Shown: positions 6,996-13,935 of the stretch, piece by piece | Position numbering within the stretch: the first letter of the stretch is position 1 | How the letters are laid out: each line of letters starts with the position of its first letter | Origin: DASPKS01 sp035628035 | GTDB taxonomy: Bacteria; Bacteroidota; Rhodothermia; Rhodothermales; Rubricoccaceae | DNA length: 16,521 nt | Assembly: GCA_035628035.1 (NCBI GenBank) | Contig: DASPKS010000147.1 | Span: 1-16,521 of the forward strand | Direction: 5' to 3' | Program-made: the position numbers and the translations under genes | Notes under the pieces: generated by a model | Seen by the model: the letters and a program-made list of their open reading frames with translations, nothing else | What the model was told of the DNA's origin: nothing | Databases searched by the model: none

Positions 6996-9491
6996 ATGCG
7001 CCCGCTCCTCCTCATCCTTCTCCTGACCGCCTCCTTCGTTGCGCCCTCCGCGCAGACCGTCACCGGCACCATCACCGCGGAGGGGGGGGCCGCCCTCCCC
7101 AACGTCAGCGTGCGACTGGAGGGCACCGGTCTCGGCACCATCACAGACCCTGACGGCCGGTTCGTCCTCTCGACCGCGCCGGGCGCCTACACCCTTGTGG
7201 CGTCCTCCGTCGGCTATGAGACGACGCGGGAGGAGATCGTGCTGCAGTCCACTGAGACCGTGACCGTGGCACTCGTGCTCGAGGCGGCGACGCAGGACCT
7301 CGGGGAGGTCGTCGTCACGGCGAGAGAGACGCTCACGGGGCTGGGCGTGATCGACCTCCCGGGGTCGGCGCACTACGTCGGCCCGGAGGTGCTCGGCCGG
7401 TTCGCCCATGGCGACCTCCACCGGGTGCTTCGGGAGGTCCCCGGCGTGCAGGTCCAGGAAGAGGAGGGCTACGGCCTCCGCCCGAACGTGGGCCTTCGCG
7501 GGACCGGGAGCACGCGCTCGAGCAAGATCACGCTGATGGAGGACGGCGTGCTGATGGCGCCGGCGCCGTATGCGGCCCCCGCCGCCTACTACTTCCCCAC
7601 GGTCGGGCGGATGGACGGCGTGGAGGTCCGCACGGGCGCGAGCCAGATCAAGTACGGCCCCTACACGACAGGCGGCGCCCTCAACCTCCTCGCGGCGGCC
7701 ATTCCGTCGGCGTTCGAGGCGCGGGCCACCGCCCTCGCCGGCGCGAACGGGCAGCGAACGCTCCACGCCCGCGTGGGGGAATCATGGGCGGACCTCGGTG
7801 GGGTCGGGCTCGGCTTCGTCGTCGAGGGCTACCTCGACAACGTAGACGGGTTCAAGCGCCTCCAGGGGCCCGGCGGCGAGACGGCTGAGGACTACAACAC
7901 CGGCTTCGACAAGGGTGACCTCTTCGGCCGCCTCCGGCTTTCGACGGTGCCCGGAGCACGCGTCTTCCAAGCGCTCACCCTCACCGCCGGCTACACCGAC
8001 GAGGTCTCGAACGAGACGTACCTCGGCCTCACCGCCGAAGACTTCGCGGCGACCCCGTTCGTCCGCTACGCCGGCTCGCAACTGGACCGGATGGACGCCG
8101 AGCACCTCGCCCTCCGGGCCCGCCACGTCGCCGTCTTCTCCGAGCGCTTCGACCTCACCACGACGCTCTACCGCAATGTGTTCAGCCGCAACTGGTACAA
8201 GCTCGACACCGTGGCCGACGGCGTCGCCGACGACTCGACGGACAGCGGCGTCACCGACCGCGCCTTCGGCATCGCGGCCATCCTCGACGACCCCGTTCGG
8301 TTCGCTGACGAGCTGGCCGTCATCCGCGGCACCGATGGGGGGCAGCTCCTCGTGAAGGCGAACAACCGAGACTACTACAGCCACGGCGTCCAGAGCGTGG
8401 CCGGCCTCCGCCTCGGCGGGGGCGCCTTCGGCGCGCTCGTGGAGGTCGGCGTCCGCGTCCACGGCGACGGGATGGACCGCTTCCAGTGGGCCGATGCCTA
8501 CACGATGGGGGATGGCCAGATGGTGCTCGTCAGCGAGGGGGCGCCTGGCACCGACAGCAACCAGCTCGTGGATGCGCGCGCCGTCTCCTCGTTCGTCCAG
8601 GCGGAGGTGACGCGGGGTCGCCTCTCCCTCACGCCCGGCCTCCGCTACGAGCGGGTCACCCTCCGCAGCCGGAACTACGGGCGGAACGACCCCGAGCGCA
8701 CCGGTGCCGACCTCGTCGTGACGGAGAACACCGTGGGCGCCCTCATCCCCGGCCTGGCCGCCCTCTACCGCGTGACCGGCGCCCTCTCCTTCTTCGCGGG
8801 CGTCCACCGCGGCTTCGCACCGCCCGATACCCGCCCCGAGACGCGGCCCGAAGAGAGCGTGAACGTGGAGGCCGGCCTCCGCTACGGCACCCCGTCCCTC
8901 GCGGTGCAGGCCGTCGGGTACTTCCACGACTACGCGAACCTCCTCGGCGCCGACCTCGCCGCCGGCGGGGGCACGGGCTCGCCCGACCAGTTCAACGGCG
9001 GGGAGGTGGACGTGAAGGGGGCCGAGCTTTCCCTCACGGCCGACCTCGCGCGGCCAGCCCGCATCGCCGGCTGGGCCTTCCCCCTCCGCTTCGCCTACTC
9101 CTTCACGGATGCCCGCTTCCAGTCCTCGTTCGTGAGCCCGTTAGAGGGGTGGGGCACGGTCCACGTAGGCGACGCGCTCCCGTACGTCCCGCGTCATCAG
9201 GTAGGCGCCAGCCTGGGCGCCGAGCGCGGGCCGGCCTCGTTCGCCCTCGCCGGCGCGTACGTCTCCGAGATGCGTGCGGTGGCTGGGCAGGGCGCCATCC
9301 CGGACGCCGAGCGGATCGGCTCGCACGTCGTGCTGGACGCCGCCGCCGAGTGGGCAGTGCGCCCGCAGCTGTCGCTCTTCGGCCGCGTCAACAACCTCAC
9401 AGACGCCACGTACCTCGTGGCCCGGCGACCCGCCGGCCTCCGCCCGGGCCTGCCACGGACGATCGCGGTCGGCGTCCGCGCGCGCCTCTAG
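6996..9491 (+). CDS. TonB-dependent outer-membrane receptor, FecA-like
   Basis: 831 aa from ATG 6996. An outer-membrane beta-barrel that imports an iron complex or similar ligand using TonB energy. A signal peptide is clear (MRPLLLILLLTASFVAPSAQ). Residues about 21-100 form a carboxypeptidase-regulatory-like domain (TVTGTITAEGGAALPNVSV, TDPDGRFVLS), and EVVVTA follows as a linker or TonB-box-like stretch. The plug, about residues 110-235, contains LRPNVGLRGTGSTRSSKI, MEDGVLMAPAPYAAPAAYY and GASQIKYGPYTTGG. These match the plug of ferric-dicitrate receptors (FecA group). The rest is barrel, ending FGRVNNLTDATYLVARRP and then RARL. The terminal residue is Leu, not the usual Phe. The frame is open up to an ATG at 6909, but 6996 starts the signal peptide exactly. 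The true ligand is unknown; FecA-like sequence does not prove citrate. No fecR/fecI-type regulators are adjacent. Confidence 0.9.
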   Translation: MRPLLLILLLTASFVAPSAQTVTGTITAEGGAALPNVSVRLEGTGLGTITDPDGRFVLSTAPGAYTLVASSVGYETTREEIVLQSTETVTVALVLEAATQDLGEVVVTARETLTGLGVIDLPGSAHYVGPEVLGRFAHGDLHRVLREVPGVQVQEEEGYGLRPNVGLRGTGSTRSSKITLMEDGVLMAPAPYAAPAAYYFPTVGRMDGVEVRTGASQIKYGPYTTGGALNLLAAAIPSAFEARATALAGANGQRTLHARVGESWADLGGVGLGFVVEGYLDNVDGFKRLQGPGGETAEDYNTGFDKGDLFGRLRLSTVPGARVFQALTLTAGYTDEVSNETYLGLTAEDFAATPFVRYAGSQLDRMDAEHLALRARHVAVFSERFDLTTTLYRNVFSRNWYKLDTVADGVADDSTDSGVTDRAFGIAAILDDPVRFADELAVIRGTDGGQLLVKANNRDYYSHGVQSVAGLRLGGGAFGALVEVGVRVHGDGMDRFQWADAYTMGDGQMVLVSEGAPGTDSNQLVDARAVSSFVQAEVTRGRLSLTPGLRYERVTLRSRNYGRNDPERTGADLVVTENTVGALIPGLAALYRVTGALSFFAGVHRGFAPPDTRPETRPEESVNVEAGLRYGTPSLAVQAVGYFHDYANLLGADLAAGGGTGSPDQFNGGEVDVKGAELSLTADLARPARIAGWAFPLRFAYSFTDARFQSSFVSPLEGWGTVHVGDALPYVPRHQVGASLGAERGPASFALAGAYVSEMRAVAGQGAIPDAERIGSHVVLDAAAEWAVRPQLSLFGRVNNLTDATYLVARRPAGLRPGLPRTIAVGVRARL

Positions 9492-9550
9492 CGAGCCCCT
9501 CGAAGGGACGGGGAGAGGCAGCCCCCGAGGTCTACACCGGGTATTTCCCG

Positions 9551-9622
9551 CGCGTACGCGTAGGGAGTGCCCTCAGGAGCACTAGGGAGCTACGGAAGCA
9601 CGTTCCGGTAGCACCGGGTGCT
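9551..9622. repeat. Intergenic cluster of short inverted repeats
   Basis: The 179-base gap after the receptor gene holds four short dyads in 72 bases. They are the 10-base palindrome CGCGTACGCG (9551-9560), AGTGC/GCACT around an 8-base loop (9566-9583), CGGAA/TTCCG around a 5-base loop (9593-9607), and AGCACC/GGTGCT around one base (9610-9622). They could form the 3' end of the receptor transcript or an operator region upstream of the next gene. There is no T-run, so it is not a textbook rho-independent terminator. Confidence 0.4.
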
Positions 9623-9644
9623 CAGGCGCGCTCAAACCGGGCCT

Positions 9645-9652
9645 TACTTTAT
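9645..9652 (+). promoter_or_regulatory. Candidate -7 box upstream of the DUF4159 gene
   Basis: TACTTTAT matches the first part of TAnnTTTG and begins 26 bases before the ATG at 9671, the spacing expected for a short leader. No TTG is present about 20 bases upstream, so the -33 element is missing or degenerate. Confidence 0.3.
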
Positions 9653-9670
9653 GGCAGAACGGGTTCCCCC

Positions 9671-10336
9671 ATGACGCCCCCCCGCCTCGTTCCTCTCTGT
9701 TTCCTCCTTGCCCTCTGGCCGCTGGCGCTGGACGCTCAGCCCGGCCCGGAGGTCACCATCGCCCGCGTGAAGTACGGTGGGGGCGGCGACTGGTACAGCG
9801 GCGACCCCCTCCCGAACCTCGTCGCCTACGCGCGGGCCCACACCCTGCTCGACCTCAACCCCGAGCCGGCCACGGCCGAGCTCGACAACGACAACCTCTT
9901 CCGGTACCCGTTCCTCTTCCTCAACGGGCACGGCAACGTCGTCTTCACCGAGCGCGAGGCCGAGCGGCTCCGGCACTACCTCACCCACGGGGGCTTCCTC
10001 TACGTCAACGACGACTACGGGCTCGACGCGGCGATCCGCCGCGAGATGCGGAAGGTGTTCCCCGATCAAGAGTTCGTCGAGCTCCCCTTCGCGCACCCGA
10101 TCTACCACGCCCACTTCAGCTTCCCGGCCGGGCTGCCGAAGGTACACGAGCACGACGGGAAGCCCGCGCAGGGGTTCGGGCTGTTCCACGAGGGCCGCCT
10201 CGTCGTCTTCTACGCCTACGAGAGCGACCTCGCCGATGGGTGGGAGCCCCCCGGCGTCCACGGCGACCCCGAGGCCGTCCGCGAGGCGGCGCTCCAGATG
10301 GGCGTCAACCTCCTCGTCTACGCGATGTCCCGGTAA
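9671..10336 (+). CDS. Exported DUF4159 domain protein, function unknown
   Basis: 221 aa. The N-terminus MTPPRLVPLCFLLALWPLALDAQPG looks like a signal peptide with cleavage near the DAQ region, so the mature protein is probably periplasmic. The body matches the DUF4159 family: TIARVKYGGGGDWYSGDPLPN at the start, FLFLNGHGNVVFTEREAERLRHYL in the middle, then GGFLYVNDDYGLDAAIRREM, and MGVNLLVYAMSR at the C-terminus. The YPFLFLNGHG and HGGFLYVNDD pattern resembles a Rossmann-like, amidotransferase-type fold, but I cannot point to a catalytic triad, and no reaction is known to me for this family. The ATG at 9671 gives the signal peptide directly; the frame extends far upstream only as a shadow of the receptor gene. 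The small DUF4359 gene follows 24 bases later, so the two may be co-transcribed. Confidence 0.85.
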   Translation: MTPPRLVPLCFLLALWPLALDAQPGPEVTIARVKYGGGGDWYSGDPLPNLVAYARAHTLLDLNPEPATAELDNDNLFRYPFLFLNGHGNVVFTEREAERLRHYLTHGGFLYVNDDYGLDAAIRREMRKVFPDQEFVELPFAHPIYHAHFSFPAGLPKVHEHDGKPAQGFGLFHEGRLVVFYAYESDLADGWEPPGVHGDPEAVREAALQMGVNLLVYAMSR

Positions 10337-10360
10337 GCCCCCTCACCCACCTGCCCTCCC

Positions 10361-10693
10361 ATGAAGTTCCTCTTCTTCCTCCTGATCGTGCTCGGCACGC
10401 TGGCCCTGTTCAACCCGAACGAGGAGGACTTCCGCTACTACGTCCAGGAGCGGATGACCGACACGATCAGCGACCACGCCCGCGACGTGGGCGGCGGCTT
10501 CCTCGGCGACATCGTCGGAGGGGTGGGCGGCACGCTCGCCTCGGCCCTGGCGAGCCGCACCGTGGACCGGAAGAACTTCCTCGTGTTCAGCCTCTACACC
10601 ATCGACCTCAACGGGGCCGACCGCGAAGGCGGCGAGTGGCGGTTCCTCGGCGTCGCCAAGCAGTTCATCCCGCTGGAGCAGCCGCAGCTCTAG
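10361..10693 (+). CDS. Small membrane-anchored or exported DUF4359-like protein
   Basis: 110 aa. It opens with a hydrophobic segment, KFLFFLLIVLGTLALFNP (residues 2-19), ending in the NP pair typical of DUF4359 proteins. A charged stretch EEDFRYYVQERMTDTIS follows, then a glycine-rich segment around residues 47-60 and RTVDRKNFLVFSLYTIDL. The 'R-x-N-(Y/F)-x-x-F-S-x-Y' pattern is the feature I associate with DUF4359. The last part, EWRFLGVAKQFIPL, is also typical. The hydrophobic start suggests a membrane anchor or uncleaved signal with the rest outside the cytoplasm. No biochemical role is known to me. It lies 24 bases after the DUF4159 gene on the same strand. The family assignment is by eye and moderate. 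Confidence 0.75.
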   Translation: MKFLFFLLIVLGTLALFNPNEEDFRYYVQERMTDTISDHARDVGGGFLGDIVGGVGGTLASALASRTVDRKNFLVFSLYTIDLNGADREGGEWRFLGVAKQFIPLEQPQL

Positions 10694-10720
10694 GCCGGGA
10701 GCGGAGCGGCGGGCGGGGCG

Positions 10721-10728
10721 TACCTTCC
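10721..10728 (+). promoter_or_regulatory. Candidate -7 box upstream of glyA
   Basis: TACCTTCC matches TAnnTT of the Bacteroidota -7 consensus and begins 31 bases before the glyA ATG, in the 58-base gap after the DUF4359 gene. There is no TTG at the expected -33 position. A pyrimidine-rich leader follows. Confidence 0.3.
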
Positions 10729-10751
10729 TCGCCCTTTCTTCGCTCCCGCCC

Positions 10752-12068
10752 ATGCACGCCCTCCAGCAGCAGGACCCCGAGGTCTTCGGCGCCGTCCACC
10801 GCGAGATTGAGCGCCAGAACGACGGCATCGAGCTCATCGCCTCCGAGAACTTCGTTTCGGTGGCCGTCCTCCAGGCGATGGGGAGCCCGCTCACGAACAA
10901 GTACGCCGAGGGGCTGCCCGGGAAGCGGTACTACGGCGGCTGCCAGTTCGTCGACGAAGCGGAGAACCTCGCGCGCGACCGCGCGAAGGAGCTCTTCGGG
11001 GCGTCGTGGGTGAACGTGCAGCCGCACTCCGGCGCCACGGCCAACCACGCCGTCTACCTCGCGTTCATGCAGCCGGGCGACCGCCTCCTCGGGCTCGACC
11101 TCGCGCACGGCGGCCACCTCACGCACGGCTCGCCGGTCAACTTCTCCGGGCGGCTCTACGAGGCCCACTTCTACGGCGTCGAGAAGGACGGCCCGCACGC
11201 GGGGCGCATCGACCTCGACCGGGTGCGCGACCGCGCGAAGGAGATCAAACCCCGCGTGCTCTCCGTCGGCGCGAGCGCCTACAGCCGCGACTTCGACTAC
11301 GCCGCCCTCCGCCAGATCGCCGACGGGGTCGGCGCCCTCCTCTGGGTCGACATGGCGCACCCGGCCGGGCTCATCGCGAAGAAGCTCCTCAACGACCCCC
11401 TCCCCCACGCCCACGTCGTCTCGACGACGACGCACAAGACGCTCCGCGGCCCGCGCGGCGGGATGCTCCTCGTCGGCACCGACGCGCCGAGCCCGACGGG
11501 CGAGACCCTCAAGAGCGGGCAGCCCAAGACGATCAGCCAGGTCCTCGACTCGGCCGTCTTCCCCGGCGTCATCGGCGGTCCGCTCATGCACGTGATCGCG
11601 GCGAAGGCCGTCGCCTTCGGCGAGGCGCTCCGGCCCGACTTCGAGGACTACGCGCGCCGCGTGATCGAGAACGCGCGGGCGATGGCGGAGGCGTTCGTCG
11701 AGCGGGGCTACGGCGTCGTCTCGGGCGGGACTGACAACCACCTCGCCCTCATCGACCTCCGCTCGAAGGGGCTCACGGGGAAGGCGGCCGAGGCCGTCCT
11801 CGGCGCCGCCGACATCACGGTGAACAAGAACATGGTCCCCTACGACACCGAGAGCCCGTTCGTGACGAGTGGCATCCGCGTCGGCAGCCCGGCCATGACC
11901 ACGCGGGGGCTCGGCCCCGACGAGTTCCGCCACGTCGTAGGGCTGGTGGATCGCGTGCTCTCGAACCCCGAGAGCGAGGGGGAGCGGGAGGCCGTCCGCC
12001 GGGAGGTCCGCGCGCTCTGTGAGGCGTTCCCGCTCTACCGCCTGGAGGATTTCCCGTCGGGGATCTGA
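10752..12068 (+). CDS. glyA: Serine hydroxymethyltransferase
   Basis: 438 aa (E. coli 417). A cytosolic PLP enzyme that interconverts serine plus tetrahydrofolate with glycine plus 5,10-methylene-tetrahydrofolate, the main source of one-carbon units. Family blocks in order: GIELIASENFVSVAVLQAMGS, LTNKYAEGLPGKRYYGGC, NVQPHSGATANHAVY, DMAHPAGLIA (PLP-binding aspartate and histidine), and VVSTTTHKTLRGPRGGM with Schiff-base lysine K229, the same number as in E. coli. The C-terminal part has TSGIRVGSPAMTTRGL. ATG 10752 begins the typical short N-terminal helix region and lies downstream of the candidate -7 box. It looks monocistronic: 236 bases separate it from the next start. An ordinary housekeeping gene with no oddities. 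Confidence 0.97.
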   Translation: MHALQQQDPEVFGAVHREIERQNDGIELIASENFVSVAVLQAMGSPLTNKYAEGLPGKRYYGGCQFVDEAENLARDRAKELFGASWVNVQPHSGATANHAVYLAFMQPGDRLLGLDLAHGGHLTHGSPVNFSGRLYEAHFYGVEKDGPHAGRIDLDRVRDRAKEIKPRVLSVGASAYSRDFDYAALRQIADGVGALLWVDMAHPAGLIAKKLLNDPLPHAHVVSTTTHKTLRGPRGGMLLVGTDAPSPTGETLKSGQPKTISQVLDSAVFPGVIGGPLMHVIAAKAVAFGEALRPDFEDYARRVIENARAMAEAFVERGYGVVSGGTDNHLALIDLRSKGLTGKAAEAVLGAADITVNKNMVPYDTESPFVTSGIRVGSPAMTTRGLGPDEFRHVVGLVDRVLSNPESEGEREAVRREVRALCEAFPLYRLEDFPSGI

Positions 12069-12156
12069 CGATTTCGGTGTCGTCGCATCCGAGGCCTGAT
12101 CTGCCCGCCCCGAGCCGGCGACGAACGGCGCGCGTGCCCGTCCAGCGGGGCCGGCG

Positions 12157-12179
12157 GCACGTCGGTTGCACGTCGGGTT
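12157..12179 (+). repeat. Imperfect tandem repeat upstream of the PRTase gene
   Basis: GCACGTCGGTT (12157-12167) is followed directly by GCACGTCGGGTT (12168-12179), differing by one inserted G. The pair ends five bases before the TACCTTGC box and covers the place where RNA polymerase or an activator would bind. It may be a regulator site or a chance duplication. Confidence 0.4.
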
Positions 12180-12183
12180 GACG

Positions 12184-12191
12184 TACCTTGC
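12184..12191 (+). promoter_or_regulatory. Candidate -7 box upstream of the PRTase gene
   Basis: TACCTTGC resembles TAnnTTTG. The nearest upstream TTGs, at 12166-12168 and 12178-12180, are too close for the usual 19-20 base spacer. If used, it would give a leader of about 105 bases before ATG 12305. Confidence 0.3.
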
Positions 12192-12203
12192 CGTCCTCGC
12201 CCA

Positions 12204-12229
12204 GATGCCGGAACGAATGCTCCGGCGTC
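12204..12229 (+). promoter_or_regulatory. Strong hairpin in the putative leader of the PRTase gene
   Basis: A 9-pair stem (12204-12212 with 12221-12229, one G-U pair) closes an 8-base loop ACGAATGC. It contains the perfect repeat GCCGGA/TCCGGC. No T-run follows, so it is not a standard terminator. It could be an attenuator, an mRNA-stabilising structure or a protein site. Confidence 0.4.
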
Positions 12230-12278
12230 GGGTTAAGCCCCGCCCCCCATTTCAAAAAGGCGCCGGCGCGCCCCGTTT

Positions 12279-12296
12279 CGCCCGACCGGTCGGGCG
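12279..12296. promoter_or_regulatory. 18-base perfect palindrome just before the PRTase start
   Basis: CGCCCGACCGGTCGGGCG is perfectly self-complementary over 18 bases and ends 8 bases before ATG 12305. In DNA it would suit a dimeric repressor; in RNA it would fold over the ribosome-binding region. Chance is less negligible than usual because the region is very GC-rich. Confidence 0.45.
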
Positions 12297-12304
12297 GTTC
12301 CTCG

Positions 12305-12925
12305 ATGGCTCACGACTACAGCTCGGTCCCGGAGTCGGCCCTCGCCAAGCTCGGCCACACCCTCTACCAGCGCGCCCTCGTGCGCCGAGAGGACGAGCCG
12401 ATCACGGACCCGCGCGGGCAGCCCATCGGGTGGCTCCTCGACACGCGCACGCCGATGCTCGACGGGGAGGTCTACCACGAGGTCGGTGCCGTCCTCGCCG
12501 AGCGGCTCCGCGCGCGGGGCGTGGACCAAGTGGCCGGGTTCGGCTACGGCGCCTTCCCCATCGTGTGCGCCATCCTCGGGGGGGGCACGGAGGAGCACGC
12601 GTTCAGCGGCGGGTTCATCCGCGAGCGCCGGAAGCCCTACGGGCGCCGCCGCCTCGTCGAGGGGCCGCTCGACCGGAGCCGCCCCGTCGCCCTCGTCGAC
12701 GACATCCTCAACAGCGGGCGGTCCGCAGCGCGCGCCGTCTCCCTCCTCCGCTCCGACGGGTTCCAGGTGGCCGGCGTGCTCACCCTGTTCAACTTCACGT
12801 GGAGCGGCGGCCGGCCCCGGCTGGAGGCCGACGGCCTCTGGGTGGAGAGCCTCCTCGAGCTGAACCTCCGCGAGAGCGCGCGCCCGGCCCGCTCCGCGCC
12901 CTCGGCCGGGAGCGACTCGCGCTAG
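12305..12925 (+). CDS. Phosphoribosyltransferase, orotate-phosphoribosyltransferase-like
   Basis: 206 aa, close to the usual PyrE length. Type I PRTases transfer ribose 5-phosphate from PRPP to a base or similar acceptor. The PRPP-binding signature RPVALVDDILNSGRSAARAV contains the acidic pair D132-D133 and the loop ILNSGRS. Ahead of it, FIRERRKPYGRRRLVEGPL resembles the flexible basic loop of orotate phosphoribosyltransferases, which supports the sub-family. The N-terminal GWLLDTRTPMLDGEVYHEVG is consistent with that group. Earlier in-frame starts exist (TTG 12188), but the extra residues look like translated leader with no conserved content, so ATG 12305 was chosen. The true acceptor is not proven; a salvage or pathway-specific PRTase is possible. 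No pyr genes are adjacent. The stop is 27 bases before tatC. Confidence 0.75.
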   Translation: MAHDYSSVPESALAKLGHTLYQRALVRREDEPITDPRGQPIGWLLDTRTPMLDGEVYHEVGAVLAERLRARGVDQVAGFGYGAFPIVCAILGGGTEEHAFSGGFIRERRKPYGRRRLVEGPLDRSRPVALVDDILNSGRSAARAVSLLRSDGFQVAGVLTLFNFTWSGGRPRLEADGLWVESLLELNLRESARPARSAPSAGSDSR

Positions 12926-12952
12926 TCCGGCGCGCCGCGCCGGTTCTCCGGG

Positions 12953-13867
12953 ATGCGCCCGACGCTGACCACGCGGCTGAAGCGCGCCCGCGCGGCGATG
13001 CGGGCCCCGGCCTCCGGCGATGGCGCCACGGCCGACCCCCGCGCGCTCCCGAACCCGCAGTTCGCGCAGGAAGGCGAGATGCCGTTCCTCGACCACCTCG
13101 AGGAGCTGCGGTGGCGAATCGTAAAGGCCCTCGGCGGGGTGGTCCTCGCAGCCGGGCTGTGCCTCTTCTTCGCCCGGTGGATCGTCGACACGCTGCTGCT
13201 CGGTCCCACGCGGCCGAGCTTCTTCATGTACGACGTGCTCGGGATCGAGGCGGTCTCGGTGGTTTTGCAAAACCGCACGATCACCGGGCAGTTCTTCGCC
13301 TACTTCGGGACGGTGCTCGCGGCGGGGCTCATCCTCAGCTCGCCCGTCGTGGTGTACCAGCTGTGGCGGTTCATCGAGCCGGGGCTGTACCCGCACGAGC
13401 GGCGCGGCCTCCGCTTCGCCGCCGTCGGCGCCACGTTCTTCTTCGCGCTCGGGCTCGCCTTCGGCTACGGTGTGCTCACCCCACTGGCGCTCCAGTTCTT
13501 CGCGCAGTTCCGCCTCTCCGACCAGATCCTCAACGAGTTCGACCTCACGCGGTACTTCTCGATGGTGCTGGGATGGTCGTTCGGCGCGGCGCTGCTGTTC
13601 GAGTTCCCCGTCGTGATCTACTTCCTCGGGAAGGTGGGGATCGTGACGGCGAAGTGGCTCCGACAGATGCGGAAGTACGCGCTCATCGTGATCCTCATCG
13701 TGGCCGCCATCACGACGCCGCCCGACCCGATGAGCCAGATCATCATGGCCGTGCCGCTGCTGCTGCTCTACGAGCTGTCCATCGGGCTCGTGGCGCTTAT
13801 CGAGCGGGGTAACCGGAAGCGCGAGGCCGCTGAGGCAGCCAGGGCTTCCACCACTGCGCCGTCCTGA
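12953..13867 (+). CDS. tatC: Sec-independent protein translocase subunit TatC
   Basis: 304 aa, an inner-membrane protein of six helices that recognises twin-arginine signal peptides and, with TatA/B, exports folded proteins. The family start MPFLDHLEELRWRIVKAL appears at residue 43. The first periplasmic region is followed by YQLWRFIEPGLYPHERRGL, with E142 matching the conserved signal-peptide-contacting glutamate (E103 of E. coli). Later helices include FFFALGLAFGYGVLTPLAL and LIVILIVAAITTPPDPMSQ, the latter carrying the conserved TPPDP turn. ATG 12953 adds a basic, Ala/Pro-rich 42-residue N-terminal tail; an in-frame ATG at 13079 would give a more standard length. tatA/B are not in the window. 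The 27-base gap suggests co-transcription with the PRTase gene. Confidence 0.95.
   Translation: MRPTLTTRLKRARAAMRAPASGDGATADPRALPNPQFAQEGEMPFLDHLEELRWRIVKALGGVVLAAGLCLFFARWIVDTLLLGPTRPSFFMYDVLGIEAVSVVLQNRTITGQFFAYFGTVLAAGLILSSPVVVYQLWRFIEPGLYPHERRGLRFAAVGATFFFALGLAFGYGVLTPLALQFFAQFRLSDQILNEFDLTRYFSMVLGWSFGAALLFEFPVVIYFLGKVGIVTAKWLRQMRKYALIVILIVAAITTPPDPMSQIIMAVPLLLLYELSIGLVALIERGNRKREAAEAARASTTAPS
13261..13274. repeat. AT-rich 14-base perfect palindrome inside tatC
   Basis: GGTTTTGCAAAACC is perfectly self-complementary and stands out against the GC-rich background. It falls in codons read GTG GTT TTG CAA AAC CGC, of which GTT, TTG and CAA are rare in neighbouring genes. It may be chance, a protein-binding site or a local translation pause. 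Confidence 0.35.
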
Positions 13868-13935
13868 ACGGCGTCCCCGCGCAACAGACCGCAGGCCTCC
13901 GCGTTGTGCCTGCTAGCAAAGCCGCCCCCACGCCG

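Noticed and set aside
12166..13812. 548-codon + strand frame overlapping the PRTase and tatC genes
   Set aside because: Its translation is an Arg/Pro/Ala-rich shadow spanning two well-supported genes in other frames, with no domain.
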